Assembly: GCA_004524595.1 (NCBI GenBank)
Contig: SDOA01000027.1
Location: forward strand, 1-38,135
Direction: 5' to 3'
DNA from: Candidatus Thorarchaeota archaeon
GTDB taxonomy: Archaea; Asgardarchaeota; Thorarchaeia; Thorarchaeales; Thorarchaeaceae
Length of the DNA: 38,135 nucleotides
Of the stretch, positions 27,053 through 34,376 are shown in pieces. The position numbers and the translations under genes are program-made. Under the pieces are notes generated by a model that saw only the letters and a list, made by a program, of their open reading frames with translations, was not told the origin of the DNA and ran no database searches. How positions within the stretch are numbered: position 1 is the stretch's first letter; every line of letters starts with the position of its first letter.

Positions 27053-27676
27053 TTAAACCTTGACTATCCAGTTTACTAGTTCAACATTCAAAGGATTGTC
27101 TTCAACCAACTTGGCTCTATAGTCTGGATTTTTTAGCTTAAGCCAGACATATTGAACATCAAAATCAAATCCAATTATCTGAAAAGCTGATTCCAATGCA
27201 TTTGGCTTGAAGGCAAGGTAACCGATAACAATAGACGCCAACAAAATAGCGAAGTATCCCCTTATCCCAGGATTAATTCCACCCCCATTCCAAATTGAAT
27301 TTCCGCTAATGATGAAAAAGAAGATGGAAAGACTCACAGTAATGGAGATTAATAACATAGCAAGAATTCTGAATCTCCACTCACCATCGTCTGAAATATA
27401 GTGGTTTTCACAGATATGAACTTGGAAACTCTTTTTCTCTTCTAAAGTCAGACCAAGCCTTTTGCGTTCAGACGCATAAAAACCAGGTTTCCAATGGGGA
27501 CGAAGCCATTGCTTTCTTCTAGGAGTTGTCGTTATCCAAGTGGAAGTGGTCGAAATCGCGCCGCATACTGGACATATTTTTGGAAATCGTATCCTACCTA
27601 TCTTTATTCGTACAATAGGTTCATCAAAGAATTTCCTGTTAGTCAATTTGCAGGCACTCCCAGTATCGTAAGACAC
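27053..27676 (-). CDS. Hypothetical zinc-ribbon protein with two transmembrane helices
   Basis: A 207-residue protein of unknown function. CPVCG (Cys35, Cys38) and CENH (Cys89, His92) could form a CCCH zinc-binding site ahead of two hydrophobic helices at about 105-125 and 137-157, followed by a short charged C-terminus. There is no signal peptide, so the zinc-binding part probably faces the cytosol. The start is GTG; the nearest in-frame stop lies only five codons upstream and no ATG precedes the cysteines. I do not recognise the family. It follows the LRR gene on the same strand after about 40 bases and may be co-transcribed with it. Confidence 0.7.
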   Translation of the reverse strand: MSYDTGSACKLTNRKFFDEPIVRIKIGRIRFPKICPVCGAISTTSTWITTTPRRKQWLRPHWKPGFYASERKRLGLTLEEKKSFQVHICENHYISDDGEWRFRILAMLLISITVSLSIFFFIISGNSIWNGGGINPGIRGYFAILLASIVIGYLAFKPNALESAFQIIGFDFDVQYVWLKLKNPDYRAKLVEDNPLNVELVNWIVKV

Positions 27677-27718
27677 TAAGCGCTCATAAAATTAAGTTAT
27701 CGAAGCAGGTAAGAAATT

Positions 27719-28840
27719 CTAATCATAAAATCCTTGGATATAATTGAAGACGTATCTTTGCATACTTGAAGATCCATTTCCATTATATGATTGATAAACG
27801 TCTTGTACATCTTTCGTTTTAAGATTTAAATTCAGCTCCGAAAAGCTCGATTTGAGAAGCTGCAACCCTTCCAGATCTGTTGTTAACCCCTTTCCTGTTG
27901 CTTTTAATATAGTAAGCCCGTAATGTGTGAACCACAGGGGTTTCAAAAAGACTTTGCTCCCTTTAATTTGAAGTGTTGTGTTTTCTAATTCTCTCTTTCG
28001 TAATTCAACAATATGAGGAATTAATTTGGAAGCACGTGTATTTTTCATTTTTTCGATATCAAGAAATAGGGTTGGTCCATTATCTTCGAATTGTTGACCA
28101 AGCAATTCAAGTGTCCTATCATAAATTGCCTGCCTTGCTTCTTTGTAGGTCATATTCGAATCAGTTGTATCCAGTAGTTTCATAGGATTCCCATCAAAAC
28201 CACTTAGCTCAGTCATATCGAGACCTATCAAAAGACCTCGTTGACAGTTGTACCATTTTTCTTTATCAATTGATTTAATCAGAAGCTGCAATGGCTGCTT
28301 TATTTTACTCCAACTCATATCATCACTTTTCTTTCGATAATTAATCCAAATGATGACAGGGATTGCATGCCAAGGAGCACCGTCTGGACGCACTAAATGA
28401 AATCTTTCTACTAGCTCTTTATGGGTATATATGTATCTAAGAATAAAATCAGCTTGAATAACAACGGAAGAATCCATTCTAACTTTTGCTCTGAGGAAAA
28501 CAGGTGAAAGATCAATTCCTTGAATACGATTTTCTGATAGATCTATATTAACCAGTGAAGGACAATTCACTAAGGGCCAGAAATCCAATTCTTTTAGATG
28601 GTTGTTTTTTAATCTGATATCTCTTAGTGTCATGCAATCGATAAGAGGTGAGAAATCAAGTTCTGTAAGCATGTTATTCGATAGATCAATACTTTCCAAT
28701 TCTTTACATTCTTTAAGATTAGACAAGTCGACTCTTTTTGCTGCGCGCATTACGAGGTCAATCTTTGAATGTCCACAATGAAATTTCGTTTCTTCCTGTC
28801 GTCCATGAGGACTCCAATATCTGATAATGATTTCATCCAT
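27719..28840 (-). CDS. Leucine-rich-repeat protein with unknown C-terminal domain
   Basis: A 373-residue protein without signal peptide or membrane segment, hence cytosolic. Residues ~35-110 hold about three LRR units of 23-24 residues (LESIDLSNNMLTELDFSPLIDC; LRDIRLKNNHLKELDFWPLVNC; LVNIDLSENRIQGIDLSPVF). The xxIDLSPLxxC form is the one I associate with LRR proteins of Asgard archaea. The remaining ~250 residues are an unrecognised domain with LKPLWFTHYGLTILKATGKG near the end. LRRs usually bind proteins, so a regulatory or scaffold role is likely but no partner can be named. A good TATA-like site lies just upstream. Confidence 0.85.
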   Translation of the reverse strand: MDEIIIRYWSPHGRQEETKFHCGHSKIDLVMRAAKRVDLSNLKECKELESIDLSNNMLTELDFSPLIDCMTLRDIRLKNNHLKELDFWPLVNCPSLVNIDLSENRIQGIDLSPVFLRAKVRMDSSVVIQADFILRYIYTHKELVERFHLVRPDGAPWHAIPVIIWINYRKKSDDMSWSKIKQPLQLLIKSIDKEKWYNCQRGLLIGLDMTELSGFDGNPMKLLDTTDSNMTYKEARQAIYDRTLELLGQQFEDNGPTLFLDIEKMKNTRASKLIPHIVELRKRELENTTLQIKGSKVFLKPLWFTHYGLTILKATGKGLTTDLEGLQLLKSSFSELNLNLKTKDVQDVYQSYNGNGSSSMQRYVFNYIQGFYD

Positions 28841-28876
28841 GGAAAGTTCGTCCCTGCATTAAGATGATAATCTGAC

Positions 28877-28889
28877 ACATATATACAAG
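28877..28889 (-). promoter_or_regulatory. Candidate TATA box for the LRR gene
   Basis: Minus-strand CTTGTATATATGT lies about 40 bases before the ATG at 28840, giving a predicted short leader of about 15 bases. The 76-base gap holds nothing else visible. Confidence 0.4.
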
Positions 28890-28916
28890 TCTGTAAGTCA
28901 GTTATGGTAAAGATTA

Positions 28917-31900
28917 CTACTCTTTTGCCTCAGCTAATACAAGAGGTTCTTCATTAACAGCAACAAGATAGTTCCCATCGATTACTTCAAGGACCAGACT
29001 ATATGACATTCTTTCCCCATATCCTTCGAGCAATAGCATTTTGATTATTGCTTCAGCAGATATACCCTTTTCTACATCCATACTCTGAATCGCTTCTTTT
29101 ACAGGGACCAGACGGTCAGGTAACTCTTCTTTAACTCCTATATATCGTGTCAGAACAGGACCGTCAAAATAATTAGCGAATATTGAATCAACTGTTGAAG
29201 ACAAAATAGGAGAACGCATCATTTGTTTTAAGGTATCTTCATCTTTATCATAAAGACCACCTATTTCTATTCCAAAACGTTCTAGTTGATTCTTTTGTCT
29301 TTCAGAGGAAGATTCAACAGTTATCAGCGCACATATGAGAGAGTCAGTTAGAACAACTGTTATTATTTCTGTAATTGGAAGTGCTGTCCATTTTGGTTCA
29401 TCCCAAGAAAATTCTGCTCGGAATTGTGACAAGGCTGAGATAAACGAACTCAATAGTGACTCCTGGAAGCCTCCTTTAATGATCCGTGAATATATTGGTA
29501 GTCCAATTGTACGATGAATTACTAATAGACCAATCATATTTCGGGCATCATCAAGTCGGCCTTTGAGAGCTAAGATTTCAAGTCTACGCTTTGTTCTGAT
29601 TTTAAGATAGATGTATCTACTAATTGCAATAAGAGTAAAAGCAGCAAAGACTGTAACTGCACCAATTAGAGTTGCCCGAAGTGTAATTTCGTATAGGGAC
29701 TCGACTAATGGAATCTTAACATTGATTATACAAGAATCAATGTCATAGAAAGGTAGGTTCACAGTAATTAGAATTAGATAATCACCAGTGTCAACTGATG
29801 ATGAATTAAAATCAGCCTCCCACCAGCCTTTAGCCAAATTTGGATTGAATGTAATCTCTGTTGAAGACCAGTTACCAACAACAATAGCATCACTCAAGAT
29901 TGGATATCCGTTATCTTGATCGTAAAGAAAAACAGATGCTGTAAAAGTTTCACCAGGTTCTAGCTCTATATTTGGAGTCTGTGCAAAAATAGTCAATTGA
30001 TGATATAGAGAGAATTCTTTCGACCCATATCCAACTTCCGTTCCATTGACCCAATAAGACGTTATCAACCAAGTTCCAGTAGAGGCGTTTGTTGGACCAA
30101 AAGCTGTTGCTGTACTCGTTGCGGTTGCGCTCTCATGATTACTTACATTTTCAATTAACCAAAGATTGCCTGAAGGATTGAATATGCAAATTTCCACATC
30201 GACAACCTTAGCAGGCGAAATTAAGCCATTGGCAAGAGAGATAATGCTCCTCATCTTTTCGCCATTTCTATAGATTGAGGAAGATGACCATGTAGAATTT
30301 GAATTAGAAGACATCTCTGTGTTAATTGATGAGGCATAGTTATGACCAGTTAATTTGAAACTCCACCAGCCTACTAATTCTGCAACTCCAGATGGAATTT
30401 CCAACAAACCTGTATTATATTGAATCTCATTTGTCAGGTTTCTTCCGAAGGGATCTTCAACAAAAGGGGAATCCCAGTCTATAGGGTATCTTGCATTGAT
30501 ACCAACATCAACAATTCCGGGATACGACCGCATATAAGTACTAAATGATAATTCAATCTCTTGATCGAGATTAGCTTTGTACAAGACACCTTCTTTATCA
30601 AGATTCTGTAAGTACGTTGAGTTGCTAACTTTTGACATTTTTATAATTCTGGCTAAGTATTCAAATGAAACAGTTGAGTTGGATGAAAAGCTAAAAGGGA
30701 TTGAAGATTGATTCCAATATTCATAATCAAATATAAGCGAACAAGCGCCTGAAGACCCAGATACTGTTGCATTGACAAATGGATGCAATATGATTTTAAA
30801 ATCTACATTCTCAAAACTTGGAATTTGTGATGCTACTAATGAGAGATCATCAATAAGGAAGGTCAGATACATCGCATTAGCAGAATCACCATCAACATCT
30901 GGATCATCTACAGGTATTCCTATGAATCCTGAAACTGTATCTACCTTTAAAGATACTCTGACTTCAAATAGTGCTGGAGCATAGGGAATTTCTACGGTGA
31001 TTGGATTGATAGTATACCATATTCCTCTTTGCTCGATCTGAGTTGGATCTATGGACCAATTCCACAGGGTGAATGAACCATTTAAAATTTCGAAACAAAA
31101 CTCGAAATTATTACTGAAATTCATTCCAATAGGCCCTCTCTGGTAAAGAAAGTTCATACTGAATTCAAATACCTCAGTAAGCTGACTATTATCGATTGTT
31201 TGATACCAATAGATTACAGTTCCATCATAATGTCGATATGCATCAGGAGACGATGGATCTTCATACCCCTCGTTTTCTATAACGATATATTTCTGCCCAG
31301 TATTGATGTAAGAAGTGCGTTGTCTTCCCTGATAAGAGAGGACCTGTCTTCTAGCTCGCCAACCTTCTGCATAATAAGTCCCATCTCCAGTCCAATCCAC
31401 ATTAGATCCTGGTAATCCTGTTTCAAATGAACCATTTAGAGCAAGAAGTCGTTTTAAATTACGAATGCTCATTTCCACGGACTCCGCTCTCCATCCACCA
31501 GACCTATAAAACACATCTGAACTTATAGTTACGGTTCCACTTGGAATGAGATTGCTCTCTCCAGCTGAATCGATAAACCCATTTTCAAACGAATAATAAT
31601 GCTCTAAATAAGGTTCGTTACCAACTAGTGGGAGAACGTAGTCACTCTGAATATCATCAAGACTCCTTTGGACAGAATAATATCTAAAGTCATCAACATG
31701 ACCATAAACACGATAACTTGTACTTGCTCTCGAGCACATGATATTGTTCTCTGTTAACAAGCCGATAACTGTACCAGACCAAAATAAGGTCGATGCATCT
31801 TCGGAAGGTTGGGTATCCTCATCTCCCCAATATATTGACAAGCTATTCGTGTCATCATTCCATACTATGGCAATGAAATACCATTTATCTACGACCCAAT

Positions 31901-32420
31901 CGGTCTTAGATCCCTGCAATGTAGTATCACTGCCCCAGTCTAGAACAAGCCTACGATTAGACCATCTGGTTTCAAAATCACTATGCTGACCCCAAAAACG
32001 ACCGTTTGGAGCTGTTATGTCCCATTTAATCCAAAGTGATATTGTACCTTCAGATGAGCTGAAGTCAGTTTGTCCGTTTTCACCTACGAGAAAATGTCCA
32101 CCGTTACATTCTGCAGAATACAGATTACCTTCAAGTCCTGACGGAAGTTCAATTTCAGATTGCGGATACTTTGTTTTATCGGTACGTGTAATGGAATAGG
32201 TTGAAGGACTTGCTGCCCTCCCGGTGTGCTCAATTACGACAGGATTCAATAAACCAGTGTGATAGGATGCAATTTCTGAATCTCCAGATAACTCAGAGTA
32301 TCCATGTACATTATCCAAACCTGTCGAAATGAGGATCACAGGTTCCTCAAAAGCAGCAGGTGGTGTACACAATAGCATTATCCAAAAAAATTGAATGAAT
32401 ACCATCATGTATCTTTTCAA
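28917..32420 (-). CDS. Single-pass surface protein: LamG-like ectodomain, transmembrane helix, longin/roadblock-like cytosolic domain
   Basis: A 1167-residue protein with signal peptide (~1-23). Residues ~120-270 look like a LamG/concanavalin-type jelly roll (GTISLWIKWD, WYFIAIVWND, GHVDDFRYYSVQRSLDDI). A second jelly-roll-like region (LNGSFETGLP...) and Ig-like modules follow, related to the N-termini of the giant proteins. A transmembrane helix at ~910-935 is followed by a basic stop-transfer (KIRTKRR) and ~230 cytosolic residues. These begin MIGLLVIHRTIGLPIYSRII, then LLSSFISALSQFRAEF and IITVVLTDSLICALITVE, a strand-helix order like longin/roadblock domains that bind small GTPases. Start is TTG at 32420: GGAGGG lies about six bases upstream, whereas the ATG at codon 5 is poorly spaced. 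No enzyme motif was seen. Confidence 0.85.
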   Translation of the reverse strand: MKRYMMVFIQFFWIMLLCTPPAAFEEPVILISTGLDNVHGYSELSGDSEIASYHTGLLNPVVIEHTGRAASPSTYSITRTDKTKYPQSEIELPSGLEGNLYSAECNGGHFLVGENGQTDFSSSEGTISLWIKWDITAPNGRFWGQHSDFETRWSNRRLVLDWGSDTTLQGSKTDWVVDKWYFIAIVWNDDTNSLSIYWGDEDTQPSEDASTLFWSGTVIGLLTENNIMCSRASTSYRVYGHVDDFRYYSVQRSLDDIQSDYVLPLVGNEPYLEHYYSFENGFIDSAGESNLIPSGTVTISSDVFYRSGGWRAESVEMSIRNLKRLLALNGSFETGLPGSNVDWTGDGTYYAEGWRARRQVLSYQGRQRTSYINTGQKYIVIENEGYEDPSSPDAYRHYDGTVIYWYQTIDNSQLTEVFEFSMNFLYQRGPIGMNFSNNFEFCFEILNGSFTLWNWSIDPTQIEQRGIWYTINPITVEIPYAPALFEVRVSLKVDTVSGFIGIPVDDPDVDGDSANAMYLTFLIDDLSLVASQIPSFENVDFKIILHPFVNATVSGSSGACSLIFDYEYWNQSSIPFSFSSNSTVSFEYLARIIKMSKVSNSTYLQNLDKEGVLYKANLDQEIELSFSTYMRSYPGIVDVGINARYPIDWDSPFVEDPFGRNLTNEIQYNTGLLEIPSGVAELVGWWSFKLTGHNYASSINTEMSSNSNSTWSSSSIYRNGEKMRSIISLANGLISPAKVVDVEICIFNPSGNLWLIENVSNHESATATSTATAFGPTNASTGTWLITSYWVNGTEVGYGSKEFSLYHQLTIFAQTPNIELEPGETFTASVFLYDQDNGYPILSDAIVVGNWSSTEITFNPNLAKGWWEADFNSSSVDTGDYLILITVNLPFYDIDSCIINVKIPLVESLYEITLRATLIGAVTVFAAFTLIAISRYIYLKIRTKRRLEILALKGRLDDARNMIGLLVIHRTIGLPIYSRIIKGGFQESLLSSFISALSQFRAEFSWDEPKWTALPITEIITVVLTDSLICALITVESSSERQKNQLERFGIEIGGLYDKDEDTLKQMMRSPILSSTVDSIFANYFDGPVLTRYIGVKEELPDRLVPVKEAIQSMDVEKGISAEAIIKMLLLEGYGERMSYSLVLEVIDGNYLVAVNEEPLVLAEAKE

Positions 32421-32638
32421 CGGAAACCCTCCATGAGTAAAGATATATTCTGTAGAATGAATTTCACCGAATATCCTACATCGAATTCTCTACCTATACT
32501 GCTTTGTTAGTCTAAGTATTTTAGCAAATCTATGTTATATCTCCCTACTAATTGGCGAAAGCCATCACTAGAAAATAGACTAATCGATTGTTTTGATAAA
32601 CTCAGACTTGGATAATTCTTGTATCGTTTTTCGTTGAG
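32421..32638. other. Intergenic gap between the PLP enzyme and the LamG protein
   Basis: A 218-base AT-rich gap with no supported gene. On the minus strand AGAATATATCTTT (32439-32451) is TATA-like but would start transcription at the TTG codon itself, which conflicts with the strong ribosome-binding site there, so the true promoter is probably further upstream or shared. Confidence 0.4.
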
Positions 32639-34105
32639 CTAAATCAATCCAACCTTCTCGTTGAACTCAATGATAAGTTGGTCAATCTTAGGGGTCATTT
32701 GTTGAATTCGTTCCCAATATGATGGAAAATCATACCACTGAGCATTCAATTCATCAAGTTCCATACCTTGTTGTTCAATCCATGTGAAATATTTCAGATG
32801 ATGAATGCGCTTTCTATCGTAGTGGTCAAGTTCAATCATTGCATCAGTCTTTTGTGCAAGGAGATATCCATAGTAATCCTTTACACCATCTAGAATTGAG
32901 TAAGATCCATGCTTGACTTTTGCTTCTCTCAAGCGGGATTGATACATGTCCATTGAATCGGTGAAGACAGTAAGGATAACATCATTCTTCGTAAGTTCAT
33001 AATATTTTGCGAACTTGATGCACATCAATAGGTTAGCAATACTTGAGATGCCCAATAATCCAAGCTGTGATATAATCTTCTCAGGAGCCCCGATATCATT
33101 TATGAGATAATTGCGACCCTCAGGTTCGTTGAAGAGTCTCATAATGTTCATTGTGTCTGCATCATCGATGGCAATAATCATGTCAGTGTTCCGTACGTTG
33201 TGGATCCATGGTACATGCTTATCTCCAATGCCTTCAATTCGATGCGCACCATAACCATTCAACCAGAGAGTTGGACATTGGACAGCCTCACCAGCAGCAA
33301 TCTTAGAAGTTGGATAGATTTGCTTCATGTAGTCACCACAACCAAGTGTACCGGCTGAACCAGTAGTAAGACACACACCTCGATAGGTACTTTTACCAAG
33401 TTCCTTGTCAAGAACCTCCTGCATTGCTTGGCCAGTCACATCATAATGAAAGAGATAGTTACCAAACTCAGAGAATTGATTGAATATAAAGACATTATCA
33501 CGGGTTGCTTTAAGCTCTGCAACCTTATCATAGATTTCTTTTACATTGCTCTCTGACCCTGGTGTGGCAATAATCTCACCGGCTACTGTCTTGAGCCAAT
33601 CAAAGCGTTCCTGACTCATCTCCTCTGGAAGTATTGCAATACTCTCACAAGCAAGGAGTGTAGCATCATATGCTCCACCTCTACAGTAATTGCCTGTTGA
33701 AGGCCATACAGCTTTGTGGTATGTTGGATCAAATTGACCTGTCACAAGGGGAGGGACAAGACACCCAAAGGTTGCGCCAACTTTATGAGCTCCAGTAGGG
33801 AACCATTTACCGACCAAAGCAATTATTCTTGCATCAACGCCGGTGATTTCAGGTGGAATCTCCATATAGTTAGCATGAGGTCGGTAGAGACCTCCCTTAT
33901 CACGAGGTTCGTTCTTCCAAGTAATTCTGAACAGATTCTGTGGAACAACATCCCAGAGTTCGATATTGACAAGTTCCTTTTTGATCTTATCAGGAATCCT
34001 GCGAGGGTCTTTCATCTGCTCATAGGTTGGAATTATGATGTTTCGTTCTCTACAGCGTGCAATGGTTCGCTTAAGTTGTTGCTCGTTTTTGGTAAGGTCT
34101 ATCAT
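32639..34105 (-). CDS. PLP-dependent enzyme, tryptophan-synthase-beta / cysteine-synthase fold (type II)
   Basis: A 488-residue cytosolic enzyme. The PLP-binding lysine is likely Lys108 in PTGAHKVGATFG, and the phosphate-binding loop is STGNYCRGGAYDA (~136-148), as in beta-family fold-type II enzymes. Later LTTGSAGTLGCGDYMKQIYP and AVQCPTLWLNGYGAHRIEGIG resemble the glycine-rich loop and a substrate-domain segment. It is longer than cysteine synthase (about 310 residues) and lacks the N-terminal signature of TrpB, so the reaction, beta-replacement or elimination on an amino acid, is not assigned. ATG follows GAGGA by seven bases and a TATA-like GTATAAATTA. It is divergent from ppdK. Confidence 0.8.
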   Translation of the reverse strand: MIDLTKNEQQLKRTIARCRERNIIIPTYEQMKDPRRIPDKIKKELVNIELWDVVPQNLFRITWKNEPRDKGGLYRPHANYMEIPPEITGVDARIIALVGKWFPTGAHKVGATFGCLVPPLVTGQFDPTYHKAVWPSTGNYCRGGAYDATLLACESIAILPEEMSQERFDWLKTVAGEIIATPGSESNVKEIYDKVAELKATRDNVFIFNQFSEFGNYLFHYDVTGQAMQEVLDKELGKSTYRGVCLTTGSAGTLGCGDYMKQIYPTSKIAAGEAVQCPTLWLNGYGAHRIEGIGDKHVPWIHNVRNTDMIIAIDDADTMNIMRLFNEPEGRNYLINDIGAPEKIISQLGLLGISSIANLLMCIKFAKYYELTKNDVILTVFTDSMDMYQSRLREAKVKHGSYSILDGVKDYYGYLLAQKTDAMIELDHYDRKRIHHLKYFTWIEQQGMELDELNAQWYDFPSYWERIQQMTPKIDQLIIEFNEKVGLI

Positions 34106-34134
34106 ACTACAATCCTCTGGTGAAGTAATCTATT

Positions 34135-34147
34135 CTAATTTATACTG
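34135..34147 (-). promoter_or_regulatory. Candidate TATA box for the PLP enzyme gene
   Basis: Minus-strand CAGTATAAATTAG lies about 35 bases before the ATG at 34105, the spacing expected of an archaeal promoter with a short leader that still holds the GAGGA ribosome-binding site. Confidence 0.45.
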
Positions 34148-34223
34148 CAACCACTTGGTCAAATGAAATCGTGAAAAAGGCTTTCGGCTTGACTATAATA
34201 AGAGAATAAGGTCACAATAGACA

Positions 34224-34233
34224 GATTATAAAG
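34224..34233 (+). promoter_or_regulatory. Candidate TATA box for ppdK
   Basis: GATTATAAAG lies about 145 bases before the ppdK start, which would give a leader of roughly 120 bases. The divergent gap 34106-34376 shows no tRNA or convincing gene; a 21-codon ATG frame at 34243 following this site is too short to support. A second TATA-like ACTATAATA is at 34192-34200. Confidence 0.3.
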
Positions 34234-34376
34234 GATATTAGAGATGAATTGGAATATTCGCAGAGGTGTTCAAGCCTTTGTAAGCAACTATTGCATATCA
34301 TTCGAATGAGTCTGTCCGAGAAGTCGGATAATAAATGTAACTTGATACGAATGTCAGCAAGGTGAGTTGACATCAT

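Noticed and set aside
33716..34123. 135-codon open frame on the plus strand
   Set aside because: Lies entirely antisense to the PLP enzyme, whose protein has clear family motifs; the antisense product has no recognisable feature.
34243..34308. 21-codon ATG frame in the ppdK leader
   Set aside because: Too short and without a clear ribosome-binding site or conserved feature; cannot be told from chance.
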